Positions 49,543-59,335 of a stretch of 64,000 bases of DNA are shown piece by piece. The stretch lies in contig NZ_JANZKW010000003.1 in NCBI RefSeq assembly GCF_027257935.1, positions 1-64,000 of the forward strand. Reading direction: 5' to 3'. The notes beneath the pieces were generated by a model. That model did not search any database. It saw only the letters and a list, made by a program, of their open reading frames with translations, and was not told where the DNA came from. The translations under genes and the position numbers were made by a program. The DNA comes from Chitinimonas sp. BJYL2. GTDB lineage: Bacteria > Pseudomonadota > Gammaproteobacteria > Burkholderiales > Chitinimonadaceae. Position 1 is the stretch's first letter. Each line of letters begins with the position of its first letter.

Positions 49543-50468
49543 ACCATTTGCCCCCGGCCATTTTCCTGATGGGCCCTACCGCCAGCGGCAAGACAGCGCT
49601 GGCCATTGAGCTGGCCCAGCGACTGCCTGTAGAACTCATTTCCGTTGATTCGGCATTGATCTACCGGGACATGGACATTGGCACTGCCAAGCCCACACCG
49701 GCCGAGCTGGCAGCTGCGCCGCATCACTTGATCGACATTCTCGACCCGACCGAGCGCTATTCCGCCGCCCAGTTCCGGACCGACGCCCTGCGGCTGATGG
49801 CGGAGATAACCGCGCGCGACAAGATTCCCCTGCTGGTGGGCGGGACGATGCTCTACTTCAAGGCGCTGGAGGAGGGACTGCACGATCTGCCCAGTGCCGA
49901 TCCCGCCTTGCGCGCTCAGATCGAAGCCGATGCGGCCAAGCTGGGCTGGCCGGGCATGCACGCCCGTCTGGTTGATCTGGACCCACCCACCGCAGCGCGC
50001 CTGAGCCCGAACGATAGCCAGCGTGTGGGCCGTGCCCTGGAAATCGTTCTCGCGACGAGCAAGCCCATGTCGGCCTGGCTTGCTGAACAAACCAGCGAAC
50101 CGCTGCCCTATCAATTGACCAAACTCGCCCTGATGCCCGAGCGCCCGGTACTGCACGAACGGATCGCGCAGCGATTTGATGCAATGCTGAACGGGGGGCT
50201 GATTGAAGAGGTGGCCGCGCTGCGGCAGCGCTATGCCTTGTCGCTGGACCTGCCCGCCATGCGCTGTGTCGGCTACCGACAGGTCTGGGAGTATCAGGAT
50301 GGCTTGTATGACCTGGACGAGCTGCGGAACCGGGGTGTGTATGCGACCCGGCAGCTGGCGAAGCGGCAGGTAACGTGGCTGAGGGGGATGACAGACATCC
50401 AGACTGTGCTTGCAAGCACCTCATTGACAGCACTCGCCGCCAGTTTGAAACAACAACGCCAGCATTGA
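49539..50468 (+). CDS. miaA: tRNA dimethylallyltransferase MiaA
   Basis: A 309-residue enzyme that adds dimethylallyl to A37 of tRNAs reading codons that begin with U. It has P-loop [14 protein letters not shown], the substrate loop [29 protein letters not shown] and [23 protein letters not shown] 49539 overlaps the upstream stop (ATGA). mutL-miaA adjacency is also found in E. coli, where hfq follows; hfq does not follow here. Confidence 0.97.
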   Translation: MNHLPPAIFLMGPTASGKTALAIELAQRLPVELISVDSALIYRDMDIGTAKPTPAELAAAPHHLIDILDPTERYSAAQFRTDALRLMAEITARDKIPLLVGGTMLYFKALEEGLHDLPSADPALRAQIEADAAKLGWPGMHARLVDLDPPTAARLSPNDSQRVGRALEIVLATSKPMSAWLAEQTSEPLPYQLTKLALMPERPVLHERIAQRFDAMLNGGLIEEVAALRQRYALSLDLPAMRCVGYRQVWEYQDGLYDLDELRNRGVYATRQLAKRQVTWLRGMTDIQTVLASTSLTALAASLKQQRQH

Positions 50469-50483
50469 AGCTGGCGTTGTTGT
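50450..50483. terminator. Terminator after miaA
   Basis: A 14-bp perfect stem (ACAACAACGCCAGC with its complement) around a 6-base loop; the miaA stop codon lies in the loop. A weak T/G-rich tail follows on both strands, so it may serve miaA and the convergent peptidase gene. Confidence 0.75.
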
Positions 50484-50509
50484 TTGTGCTGACTGTACAT
50501 CCTGCCCGA

Positions 50510-52489
50510 TTACTTGGCGGGCTTGTCCAGATGCTGCTTTAGGAAGGCGCCAACGCGATGAGCGAAGTCGTAGTTGTTTTCCGGCTTGCTCCAGCCGTGG
50601 CCTTCACCTGCGTAGACAATCCATTCGACTGGAATGCCACGGGCCTTGAGCTTGTCGCGCATCTTCTCGCCGTGGATCAGCGGTACGCGAATGTCTTCAG
50701 AGCCGTAGGCCATCATGACCGGCTTGGTGATGCGATCAGCATTTTCCAGCGCGGACGACTTCTTCATATAGTCCACATCCTTGTCCGGATCGCCATGCAG
50801 ATCCTTCTGGCGGAATCGCGTCCAGGCACTGTCCGAGGTATCAGACCACGCCACGGTGAACAGCATGCTGATATCTGTCACGCCCACATAGTTGATGCCG
50901 CACTGGTACAGATCCGGGTCTTTGACCAAGCCGTACATGGTGGCGTAACCACCGTAGCTGGCACCCATGATGCAGACGCGCTTGGGATCAACAATCCCTT
51001 CTTTGACCAGCCAGTTCACGCCATCGGTAATGTCGTCCTGCATGGCCAGACCCCATTGCTTCCAGCCAGCGCGATGCAGCTTCCAGCCTAGACCGGTCGA
51101 CATGCGGAAGTTGGGCTGCAACACGGCGTAACCTTGGGCTGCCAGGAACTGGACCATGGGACTGAAGCCCCAGTCGTCACGCGCATGCGGACCACCGTGC
51201 ACAAAAGCCACCAAGGGTAGCTTCTTGGCATCCTTGCCCTTGGGCAGGGTCAGATAGCCAGGAATCTCCAGACCATCGCGCGCGGTGTAGCTCACCGTCT
51301 TCATAGGTGACAGCAACTCGGGATTGAGCTCGGGCTTGTACGACAGCAGTTGTTCCAGTTTGCCAGTGCTCGGCTCGTACAGGAAAGCTTGGCCCGGATT
51401 GATGTCGGAGGTGGTCGTCACCAGAATGCGGTCACCACGCTTCTGTAGCGAGTTGAAAGCATTGGGGAACGTGGCGTTGAAGTTGGCCTGCAGTTGCGCC
51501 CAGCTCTCATCGAAATAATGGGCTTCCGGCTTGTAGGCGTTAATGAATACGCCAACCACCTTGCCGCTGTCCCAATCCCGAATAAGGTCATCGCCAAAGT
51601 CCGCTTCGGGGTGACGGAATACCAAGGATTTTGGCTTGTTGGTCGCGAAGTCCCAGATATACAGGCCTTCCTTGTCTTCCTTACCGCGGCCAGTCACATA
51701 CATGGTCTTGCCGTCGGCATCAAAACCGACAGGCACGTAACCTTCGTCGTCCATCAGGAATTCGCTGATGACCTTCCAAGGAGCGTCCTGATTGTCGCGG
51801 TAGTTCACCACGGTCTTGAAGCGGCCGCTGGCCTTATCGCCAAAGAACGACACGGCAGCGCGAACCTGGCCCTGCTCATCCACAATCCAGTTGTTGACCT
51901 TGCCGGGGTTGGTGAAGGTCAGCAACTTGGCCTTGCCGGACTTGGTGTCCATGCGATAGACGTCGCTGCTGCCAAAGTCATCACGGCCTGCATCAGGGCT
52001 GCGCTTGTTGCTGGTGACGAGAATATCGTCGCTGCCATCCTTCAAGGTAGCCAGCACGCGCACACGCATTTTTTCTGATAGGTCACGGAAGCCAGTGCCA
52101 TCGATATTGATGGCAAAGGGGCCATCGCCCTTGGCCTTTTCCATCACATCGCGCGTGTCCTGCACCGAGAACAGCACGCGCTTGTTATTGATCCAGCGTA
52201 CCCCCGCCGCGTCCCAGACTTTGCTGGATGCGAGTACACGGGCCTCACGGGTTTTCAGGTCGATGACAGCCAAGGCCAAGCGACCATTGATCGGGGTGAG
52301 CACCGACATTTGCTTGCCATCAGGCGACAGGCTGGGGGAACCATACTGTGCGCGCGAGAACAGCTGTTCGGCGGTGATTGTGTTGGCCGTATCGGCCAGC
52401 GTGGCAGGTGCAGCCAGCAACAGCAAACCGGCGATCAGCGCTGCAGGCACGCATTGGATGAAGCGGGAAGGAAACATGGTCGATTCCAT
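50510..52489 (-). CDS. Exported S9-family prolyl oligopeptidase-like peptidase
   Basis: A 659-residue serine peptidase with a signal peptide (hydrophobic run after FIQCVPA, cleavage near residue 32), a beta-propeller (about 35-400) and an alpha/beta-hydrolase domain: oxyanion region FVHGGPHARDDWG, nucleophile S511 in MGASYGGYA, an aspartate in YGSEDIRVP and histidine in GEGHGWS. It is of the dipeptidyl/acylaminoacyl-peptidase type. The start is 52489 or ATG 52477. It is downstream of the TonB receptor on the same strand. Confidence 0.93.
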   Translation of the reverse strand: MESTMFPSRFIQCVPAALIAGLLLLAAPATLADTANTITAEQLFSRAQYGSPSLSPDGKQMSVLTPINGRLALAVIDLKTREARVLASSKVWDAAGVRWINNKRVLFSVQDTRDVMEKAKGDGPFAINIDGTGFRDLSEKMRVRVLATLKDGSDDILVTSNKRSPDAGRDDFGSSDVYRMDTKSGKAKLLTFTNPGKVNNWIVDEQGQVRAAVSFFGDKASGRFKTVVNYRDNQDAPWKVISEFLMDDEGYVPVGFDADGKTMYVTGRGKEDKEGLYIWDFATNKPKSLVFRHPEADFGDDLIRDWDSGKVVGVFINAYKPEAHYFDESWAQLQANFNATFPNAFNSLQKRGDRILVTTTSDINPGQAFLYEPSTGKLEQLLSYKPELNPELLSPMKTVSYTARDGLEIPGYLTLPKGKDAKKLPLVAFVHGGPHARDDWGFSPMVQFLAAQGYAVLQPNFRMSTGLGWKLHRAGWKQWGLAMQDDITDGVNWLVKEGIVDPKRVCIMGASYGGYATMYGLVKDPDLYQCGINYVGVTDISMLFTVAWSDTSDSAWTRFRQKDLHGDPDKDVDYMKKSSALENADRITKPVMMAYGSEDIRVPLIHGEKMRDKLKARGIPVEWIVYAGEGHGWSKPENNYDFAHRVGAFLKQHLDKPAK

Positions 52490-52547
52490 CTTGTAAATCA
52501 GTTCAGGCCATACCCTTGTGGAGATTAGCCAAACCGGGTGACGAAGC

Positions 52548-52580
52548 CAAAGAAAAAGGGCGCCGGCATGCCGGCGCCCT
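52548..52580 (-). terminator. Terminator after the TonB-dependent receptor
   Basis: A perfect 24-base palindrome (52557-52580) with core GGCGCCGGCATGCC gives a very stable stem; on the minus strand TTTTTCTTTGG follows. It separates receptor and peptidase transcripts. Confidence 0.9.
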
Positions 52581-52591
52581 CAAGTTACAGC

Positions 52592-55309
52592 TTACTTGAA
52601 TGCGTAGGCAGCGCTGACTTGGAAGTAGCGGCCCATCGCATTGTGCAACGGACGGTAGTAGTTGGTGTTGACGGCGTACGGGTGGAACGGCGGGTTGCGA
52701 TCGAATGCATTACGCACCGCAGCGTTCAGGCTCCAGTTCTTGAAGCCCTTGTAGGTCGTGCTCAGGTTGACGGTCGTGTACGACGAGATGCCGTTACACA
52801 GGTTGTCATAGCCCTGCACCGCGAAGGTACACGTTTCGTTGTGGTCATCTACGGAAGCCATGCGACCGACGTAGTTGGCCTCGACGTTGACGGTCCAGGG
52901 ATCTTTGCTCCAAGTCATGGCAGCAGCACCCTTGACACGTGGCGTACCGCGCGCGCCGGCGTACTCGATCTTCTCGTCGGTTGGCGTTGGTGCGCTCTTG
53001 AACGAGTCGGTGTACTGAACCACCAGGCGCGGCTCAAGCTTACCGAAGCCGCCCATGTTGACGCGACCACGGAAGTCGAAGTCCACACCCTTGACTTGCG
53101 TCACGGCTACGTTGGTCAGCAGGAGTTGGACCAAGGTGATTTCACCGGGGACGCCGGCTGCAATTTCGGCCGGTGTTTGAGGTGCACGAACGATCTTGGT
53201 GGCCGGATTGTTGGCGTAGCGAGCTTCGTTGTTCAGTACGGTTGTCAGGTCATACGTCGAGATTTCGTCGGTACGCTTGATATTCCAGAAATCTGCCGAG
53301 GCGCTGAACGACTTGTTGGGCTCCCAAACCAGACCCAGCGTGTAGCTCTTGCCAGTTTCCGGCTTCAGGTCTGGATTGGCACCGCTCTTGTAAGGCGAGC
53401 TGGAGGAGCAGCCTGCGCGGAAGGTGGCGGTACAGCGTGCCGGATCACGGAATCCATTCAGGAATGCATCGGCAACCTGATTGGAGTTCTCCACCAGTGT
53501 TGGTGCGCGGAAGCCTTCGGCGTAGGTGCTGCGAACAACGAGTTCTGGCAGTGCAGTCCACTTCAGACCCAGCTTAGGCGTCTTGGAGTTACCGTAGTCG
53601 GAGTAGTGGTCAAACCGACCAGCCAGCGACGCTTCCAAATTCTTGAGAACCGGAATGCTCAGTTCGGTGTAGACCGAACGTACATTGCGACTGTTATCGA
53701 TGCCGGCTGGCATCTTGGCCGAGTGCCACAGATTGCCCGCAACTGCTTGCGGATCCGGATTGGTGATCAGCCCTTCACGCCGCGCTTCCACGCCGACGGC
53801 AGCGCTCATCGTACCGGCCGGCAGTTCCATGATATCGCCGGAGAACTTGGCGTCCCACATGCGCAGCGTGGACTCGTAGTTGCTGGCCGACTGCGTCACA
53901 AGGCTGGGGTACAGGGCCATGTTGTTGGCGGCATCGCCAAACAGCCACTGACCGGTCACAACGGCATTGACAAACTTGTCGGTGAGCAGACCGCCAGTGC
54001 GACGCGATTCCACCTTGCTGGAGTTAGTCATCACGGCCGATTCCCAGCTCCAGCTGCCGATGTCGCCCTTGGCGCCAATCAGGTAGCGACCGAAGTCGAC
54101 GGTATTGTCCTGACCTTGGCCCGGGATGGTCTTGAGCTGAGCGCGCAGACGTACGGTACCGTTACCACCAGCCAGCGTCTTGCCCGTGACCGGATCAATC
54201 AGATCCTTGGGGTACTGTGGGTGTGTGATGGGGAAGGCGCCGCCAGGCTGGCCGTTCTGCATGGCGATCCAGTGCAGGTCACCGGTGATGCGAGCCTTGT
54301 TCTGGTTGAACATGGCTTCAGCGAAGACGGTAACGGACTCGCTCGGCTGCCAGGTGGCCTTACCGGTAAACGAGATACGATCCGACTTGCCGCCGGCGTT
54401 GAACGTGCCGTCCTTCAGGTCGTCGAACACGCAAGCCTGGGTGCCGGGGACCGAAGCGCCTGGTCCGAAGATTACGTCGCCGCTGACCAGACGGTCGGCT
54501 GGGCAGTTGCCGGTGATCGGGCGGATCACGAATTTGCCGGTCGTCTTGTCAGTCCAGTAGATGTTGCCAATGTCGGTGTAGATAGAGCGCTGATCCTGAT
54601 AACCGTAGGCGGTCAGATTCTGCGTGCTCAGGTAGCCATCGCGCTTGGAGATGAACGTCGGCTTTTGCTGACGGATATCCAAGGTGCCGTAAACGTTGAA
54701 GTGATCCTGAGCCAGATCGCCGAAGCCGTAGCTACCGGTAACGCGGGTCAGTTCACCGTCGTTGACTTCGGATTGGCCATAGGCAGCACCCAGTTCGGCG
54801 CCAACAAAGCTTTCCTTCAGGATGATGTTGACGACGCCAGCCATGGCTTCGGAGCCGTAGATGGCCGAGGCGCCATCCTTGAGGATTTCGATACGTTCAA
54901 CGGCGCCGATCGGCAGGGTGTTCAAGTCGACGAAAGTCGTCTGGAACTCAGGCTGTGCATAAGCAGCCAGACGGCGACCGTTCAGCAACATCAGGGTAGC
55001 TTGGCTGCCCAGACCGCGCAGGTTCAGGCCCGACGCGCCGGCGGTAAAGCCGCCGGTGCGGTTTTCATCGATACCGCCCACGTTGCTGGCAACGTTGCGC
55101 AGCACTTCCGTCAGGGTCGTGGCACCGCCACGCTTGATTTCATCCGCGGTGATGATCTGGACCGGCGAGGCGGTTTCGATCGAGACGCGCTTGATGTTGG
55201 AACCCGTGATGGTGATCTTTTCGACCTTCTTGGGTTCGTCTGCGGCGGCGAATGCTTGGCCAGTGAAGCCGATAGCGGCGACGGCCAGAGCCAGATGCTT
55301 CATCTTCAT
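52592..55309 (-). CDS. TonB-dependent outer-membrane receptor
   Basis: A 905-residue receptor. Signal peptide MKMKHLALAVAAIGFTGQAFA; a TonB-box-like ITITGSNI; plug domain with SPVQIITADEIKRGGATTLTE and LNLRGLGSQATLMLLNGRRL and VERIEILKDGASAIYGSEAMAG; then a long barrel ending in an aromatic residue near the C-terminus (SAAYAFK). The plug style is that of the large receptors that take up peptides or glycans rather than siderophores, and the downstream S9 peptidase points to peptides. Substrate is inferred. Confidence 0.95.
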   Translation of the reverse strand: MKMKHLALAVAAIGFTGQAFAAADEPKKVEKITITGSNIKRVSIETASPVQIITADEIKRGGATTLTEVLRNVASNVGGIDENRTGGFTAGASGLNLRGLGSQATLMLLNGRRLAAYAQPEFQTTFVDLNTLPIGAVERIEILKDGASAIYGSEAMAGVVNIILKESFVGAELGAAYGQSEVNDGELTRVTGSYGFGDLAQDHFNVYGTLDIRQQKPTFISKRDGYLSTQNLTAYGYQDQRSIYTDIGNIYWTDKTTGKFVIRPITGNCPADRLVSGDVIFGPGASVPGTQACVFDDLKDGTFNAGGKSDRISFTGKATWQPSESVTVFAEAMFNQNKARITGDLHWIAMQNGQPGGAFPITHPQYPKDLIDPVTGKTLAGGNGTVRLRAQLKTIPGQGQDNTVDFGRYLIGAKGDIGSWSWESAVMTNSSKVESRRTGGLLTDKFVNAVVTGQWLFGDAANNMALYPSLVTQSASNYESTLRMWDAKFSGDIMELPAGTMSAAVGVEARREGLITNPDPQAVAGNLWHSAKMPAGIDNSRNVRSVYTELSIPVLKNLEASLAGRFDHYSDYGNSKTPKLGLKWTALPELVVRSTYAEGFRAPTLVENSNQVADAFLNGFRDPARCTATFRAGCSSSSPYKSGANPDLKPETGKSYTLGLVWEPNKSFSASADFWNIKRTDEISTYDLTTVLNNEARYANNPATKIVRAPQTPAEIAAGVPGEITLVQLLLTNVAVTQVKGVDFDFRGRVNMGGFGKLEPRLVVQYTDSFKSAPTPTDEKIEYAGARGTPRVKGAAAMTWSKDPWTVNVEANYVGRMASVDDHNETCTFAVQGYDNLCNGISSYTTVNLSTTYKGFKNWSLNAAVRNAFDRNPPFHPYAVNTNYYRPLHNAMGRYFQVSAAYAFK

Positions 55310-55412
55310 CCCTGAAACTCCCTTAGAGTTTTAATTGGTAAATGACCCGGCCGGGGTGCCGGCAAAGTCGTCCGGCTGCATTGTTAGCGGCTTGGGTGGT
55401 GCCCGTCACCAA

Positions 55413-55434
55413 TTTGTGTGTGTTCGGACACAAA
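55413..55434. promoter_or_regulatory. Dyad in the receptor/pckG divergent region
   Basis: In the 328-base gap between the receptor and pckG, TTTGTGT (55413-55419) faces ACACAAA (55428-55434) around GTGTTCGG. A TTGACA on the minus strand (55453-55448) and a TATAAA on the plus strand (55468-55473) lie just beside it, but neither has a good partner hexamer. It may be an operator; the regulator is unknown. Confidence 0.3.
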
Positions 55435-55637
55435 CTGGGCTTGTCTTTGTCAAATACGCAACAGTTGTATAAACGCCGATTATGGGGTGCGGCACGGAAT
55501 GTAGTTGGTGCGACATGAGTTACACAAACAGGAGACGATACCGCGTGGTTCTGGGACAATTGAGCCCCCGAGCCCGTGTCTGTTGCCAATGCGTTGCGTA
55601 GTCGTGCGGGCTTTACTACGAATTCCGGAGCCCGTGC

Positions 55638-57449
55638 ATGTCTCTCCCACATCCCGCCTTTGTTCAACACGCCAAGCTGATCGACTGGGTTGCCCAGATC
55701 GCAGCGCTGACACAAGCCGATGCGGTGCACTGGGTTGATGGTTCTGAAGCCGAGAATGAGGCCCTGCTGGCGCAGATGGTTGCCGCAGGGACGCTGACCA
55801 AGCTCAATCCGGCCAAACGACCCAACAGCTATGCGGCCTTCTCCGACCCCAGCGATGTGGCGCGGGTGGAGGACCGGACTTTCGTCTGCTCGCAGGACAA
55901 GGCGGATGCCGGACCCAATAACAACTGGATGGACCCGGCCGAGATGCGCGGCACCCTGCGTGGCCTGTTCGAGGGCTGCATGCGCGGGCGCACGATGTAC
56001 GTGATTCCTTTCAGCATGGGGCCGCTGGGTTCGCCGATTGCGCATATCGGCATCGAGATTACCGATTCGCCCTATGTGGTGGCTTCGATGCGCATCATGA
56101 CGCGCATGGGCAAACAGGTTTACGACGTGCTGGGCACCGATGGCGAGTTCGTCCCTTGCGTGCACACCGTGGGTGCGCCGCTGGCAGCCGGACAGGCGGA
56201 TGTGCCTTGGCCCTGCAACAAGGACACCAAGTACATTGTTCACTTCCCCGAGACCCGCGAGATCTGGTCCTATGGTTCGGGCTACGGTGGCAATGCCTTG
56301 CTGGGCAAGAAGTGCTTTGCCCTGCGGATTGCGTCCACTATGGGCCGCGATCAGGGCTGGCTGGCCGAGCACATGCTGATTCTGGGCGTGGAAAGCCCGC
56401 AGGGCGAAAAGCGCTATGTGGCGGCGGCATTTCCGTCGGCCTGCGGCAAGACCAACTTCGCGATGTTGATTCCGCCCAAGGCCTATGCAGGCTGGAAGAT
56501 CACCACTGTGGGTGATGACATTGCCTGGATCAAGCCCGGTAGCGATGGTCGCCTGTATGCGATCAATCCGGAGAATGGGTACTTCGGCGTGGCGCCGGGT
56601 ACCTCGGTGAAGTCCAATCCCAATGCCATGGCGATGCTGGGCGAGAACGTCATTTTCACCAATGTGGCGCTGACGGAAGATGGTGATGTCTGGTGGGAAG
56701 GCATGAGCAAGGAAGTCCCTGCCGCGCTGACCGACTGGCAGGGCAAGCTTTGGACGCCGGCCTCGGGCACCAAGGCAGCGCATCCGAATGCACGCTTCAC
56801 CGTATCGGCATCCCAATGTCCTTCGCTCGATGCGGCCTGGGATGACCCGGCGGGTGTGCCGATCTCGGCGTTCATCTTCGGTGGTCGTCGCTCCAGCACG
56901 GTGCCGCTGGTGTGTGAGGCGCGCAGCTGGGAAGACGGCGTGTACATGGCGGCCACCATGGGTTCGGAAACGACGGCCGCCGCGATGGGCGCGCAGGGCC
57001 AGACCCGTCGGGACCCGTTCGCCATGCTGCCTTTCTGTGGTTACCACATGGGCGATTATTTCCAGCACTGGTTGAGCATGGGTGAAAAGCTGGCTCAGCC
57101 GCCTGCGATTTTCTGCGTGAACTGGTTCCGCGTGGACGAGAACGGCAAGTTCATCTGGCCGGGCTTTGGCGACAATATGCGTGTCTTGGAATGGATGGTC
57201 GGCCGCCTCAATGGCACGGCCTCGGCACGCGATACCTTGCTGGGTTGGGCACCGGATTACACCGATATCAACTGGACCGATCTGGCGGACATGAGCCCGG
57301 CGCTGTTCGACAAGCTGATGAGCCTGGATGCCGATGCCTGGCGCCGCGAGTTGCTGTCGCATGATGAGTGGCTGGCCAAGCTGGCTGATCGTTTGCCGCC
57401 TGCCATCGAGGCCAAGCGCAAGCGGCTGGGCGAGGCGCTGGCGGTGTAG
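55638..57449 (+). CDS. pckG: Phosphoenolpyruvate carboxykinase, GTP-dependent
   Basis: A 603-residue gluconeogenic enzyme converting oxaloacetate to phosphoenolpyruvate with GTP. Motifs: substrate-binding [13 protein letters not shown], the kinase P-loop [15 protein letters not shown] (with the catalytic cysteine), and the GTP-type [11 protein letters not shown]. Length fits the GTP family (about 600-620) and not the ATP family. It is monocistronic. Confidence 0.98.
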   Translation: MSLPHPAFVQHAKLIDWVAQIAALTQADAVHWVDGSEAENEALLAQMVAAGTLTKLNPAKRPNSYAAFSDPSDVARVEDRTFVCSQDKADAGPNNNWMDPAEMRGTLRGLFEGCMRGRTMYVIPFSMGPLGSPIAHIGIEITDSPYVVASMRIMTRMGKQVYDVLGTDGEFVPCVHTVGAPLAAGQADVPWPCNKDTKYIVHFPETREIWSYGSGYGGNALLGKKCFALRIASTMGRDQGWLAEHMLILGVESPQGEKRYVAAAFPSACGKTNFAMLIPPKAYAGWKITTVGDDIAWIKPGSDGRLYAINPENGYFGVAPGTSVKSNPNAMAMLGENVIFTNVALTEDGDVWWEGMSKEVPAALTDWQGKLWTPASGTKAAHPNARFTVSASQCPSLDAAWDDPAGVPISAFIFGGRRSSTVPLVCEARSWEDGVYMAATMGSETTAAAMGAQGQTRRDPFAMLPFCGYHMGDYFQHWLSMGEKLAQPPAIFCVNWFRVDENGKFIWPGFGDNMRVLEWMVGRLNGTASARDTLLGWAPDYTDINWTDLADMSPALFDKLMSLDADAWRRELLSHDEWLAKLADRLPPAIEAKRKRLGEALAV

Positions 57450-57469
57450 TTCCAGCGCTCAGCATGAAA

Positions 57470-57506
57470 GACAAAAGGCCACCTTGCGGTGGCCTTTTGT
57501 CTTTGT
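57470..57506 (+). terminator. Intrinsic terminator after pckG
   Basis: Stem of 14 bp (GACAAAAGGCCACC with its complement), loop TTGC, followed by TTTGTG. The reverse strand carries a similar A-rich flank, so it may also serve the convergent unit. Confidence 0.9.
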
Positions 57507-57599
57507 GGTCTTGGCAATCCGGTGGTCGGGCAGGGTGCAATGCGCTGCGCTTATTGCACTCTACGCGTTGGTGCGCCGAGCTGCCTTACCCCTCGCTCC

Positions 57600-58022
57600 C
57601 TAAGTCGTATGCACCACCACCATCAGGAAAGGGCTGACCGAGTCCGCGCGCTGTAACTCGGCACGCGCGCAGAGTTCGGGTTCGCCATCAACGCTGACAG
57701 TACCCAGCGCCGCCTGGCGCACATCGCGTTCCAGGCGCAACCATACTGTGCCCTTGGCGCAATGCAGGGTGATGGCCACATCAATGCGTGTGCCCTCGTC
57801 CCAGGGCATGCCGCACCATACTTTTTCGGCGTGCGCGTCGATCTGCTCACCCATCAGGGGCTCCTGCACCCAGCCGCAGCCGGCTGAGGCGTCGAGCGCA
57901 TTCAGGGTCAGCGCGAACGGACACTGGTTGACCAGCGAAATGAAGAATTGCGGGATGGTGTTGGCATCCCGTCGGTCTTGTTGCGCGGTATCACTGGCAA
58001 TCTGGCTGTCCGTGCCGGTCAT
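57600..58022 (-). CDS. Conserved-looking hypothetical protein after pfp
   Basis: A 140-residue soluble protein that I do not recognise. After a polar N-terminus (about 20 residues) it shows alternating strand-like segments (PQFFISLVNQCPFALTLNAL; TRIDVAITLHCAKGTVWLRL; PFLMVVVHTT) with four or five cysteines, suggesting a beta-sandwich. There is no signal peptide or membrane helix. It begins 4 bases after the pfp stop, so it is almost certainly co-translated with pfp. Confidence 0.75.
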   Translation of the reverse strand: MTGTDSQIASDTAQQDRRDANTIPQFFISLVNQCPFALTLNALDASAGCGWVQEPLMGEQIDAHAEKVWCGMPWDEGTRIDVAITLHCAKGTVWLRLERDVRQAALGTVSVDGEPELCARAELQRADSVSPFLMVVVHTT

Positions 58023-58026
58023 GGTC

Positions 58027-59286
58027 TCAGACCTTGAATTCGCCGAGCTTCTTGGGCACAGCCAGATTCTTGAGCCGCACGTAATCGGGCAGGCCGTTTC
58101 GGAACGGCGGGTAGTCTTCTCCGGCGATCAGCGGCGACAGATAGCGGCGGCAAGCCTCGGTGATATGGAATCCGTCAGCCGTGATGAAGTCACGCGGCAT
58201 GAACTTCTCGACATTCGCGACTTCGCTCAGTGGAGCATCAATGATGTCCCACTGATAGGGAGCATCGCTAAGACGGCGGATGGCCGGCATCACCGAGTTC
58301 TTGCCGGCCATCGCGGCTTGCACCGCCGCGCGCCCCAGAGCGTAGGCCTGCTGGACGTCGGTAGCACTGGCGATATGGCGGGCAGCGCGCTGCAGGTAAT
58401 CGGCCACGGCCCAGTGATACTTGTAGCCGAGCTTGTCCTTGATCAGCTGGGCAATCGTCGGCGCCACGCCGCCAAGTTGCGCGTGACCGAAAGCGTCCTT
58501 GAGCCCGGTTTCGGACAGGAACTTCCCATCCTTGTTCTTGATGCCTTCGGACACGCCGATCACGCAGTGGTCATACTTCTCCACCGTGGCTTTGACCTTG
58601 GCGAGGAAGGCTTCTTCATCGAACTCGACTTCCGGGAACAGCAGGATGTGCGGACCTTCGCCCTCGGCCTCGGCGGCCAGGCCACATGCCGCCGTGATCC
58701 AGCCGGCATGGCGACCCATCACTTCAAGGATGAACACCTTGGTCGAGGTCTTGGCCATGGAGGCCACATCAAAACCAGCCTCGCGGATGCTGGTGGCCAC
58801 GTACTTGGCTACCGAGCCAAAGCCGGGGCAGCAGTCCGTGATCGGCAGGTCGTTATCGACCGTCTTGGGCACGTGAATCGCCTGGATCGGGTAGCCCATC
58901 TTTTCCGACAACTGCGCGACCTTGAAGCAGGTATCAGCCGAGTCGCCGCCGCCGTTGTAGAAGAAGTAGCCGATGTCGTGGGCCTTGAAGACCTCGATCA
59001 GCCGTTCGTATTGTTCGCGGTGTGTTTCGAGGCTCTTGAGCTTGTAGCGGCAGGACCCGAAGGCGCCAGACGGCGTGTGCTTGAGGCGTGCGATATCGTT
59101 GGCGCTCTCTAGCGAGGTATCGATCAGGTCTTCGGTCAGCGCGCCGATGATGCCGTTGCGGCCGGCGTAGACCTTGCCGATCTTTTCGGGGTACTGGCGG
59201 GCGGTTTCGATCACACCGCAGGCACTGGCGTTGATGACGGCGGTGACGCCGCCGGATTGGGCGTAAAAGGCGTTCTTGATGCTCAT
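58027..59286 (-). CDS. pfp: Pyrophosphate-dependent 6-phosphofructokinase
   Basis: A 419-residue enzyme that reversibly phosphorylates fructose 6-phosphate with PPi. The region aligned to the ATP enzyme's GGDGS reads GGGDS (112-116), giving Asp where ATP-PFK has Gly, and PKTVDND (140-146) has Lys where ATP-PFK has Gly. Both are the accepted PPi signatures. The substrate motif MGRHAGW is intact. ATG 59286 is chosen over an in-frame start at 59403 that would overlap the SRPBCC gene. Confidence 0.95.
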   Translation of the reverse strand: MSIKNAFYAQSGGVTAVINASACGVIETARQYPEKIGKVYAGRNGIIGALTEDLIDTSLESANDIARLKHTPSGAFGSCRYKLKSLETHREQYERLIEVFKAHDIGYFFYNGGGDSADTCFKVAQLSEKMGYPIQAIHVPKTVDNDLPITDCCPGFGSVAKYVATSIREAGFDVASMAKTSTKVFILEVMGRHAGWITAACGLAAEAEGEGPHILLFPEVEFDEEAFLAKVKATVEKYDHCVIGVSEGIKNKDGKFLSETGLKDAFGHAQLGGVAPTIAQLIKDKLGYKYHWAVADYLQRAARHIASATDVQQAYALGRAAVQAAMAGKNSVMPAIRRLSDAPYQWDIIDAPLSEVANVEKFMPRDFITADGFHITEACRRYLSPLIAGEDYPPFRNGLPDYVRLKNLAVPKKLGEFKV

Positions 59287-59306
59287 GGAATGCTCCGCAA
59301 TGGAAA

Positions 59307-59330
59307 GGCCCGCGCCAGTGAGGGCGGGCC
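59307..59330 (-). terminator. Weak terminator-like hairpin after the SRPBCC gene
   Basis: GGCCCGC faces GCGGGCC around a 10-base loop in the 49-base gap before pfp, followed on the minus strand only by CCTTTCC. It may be a partial terminator. Confidence 0.4.
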
Positions 59331-59335
59331 GGGAA

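Noticed and set aside
52538-55315. A 925-residue open frame on the plus strand
   Set aside because: It is the antisense of the TonB-dependent receptor in the same GC-rich codon phase; it has no recognisable domain.
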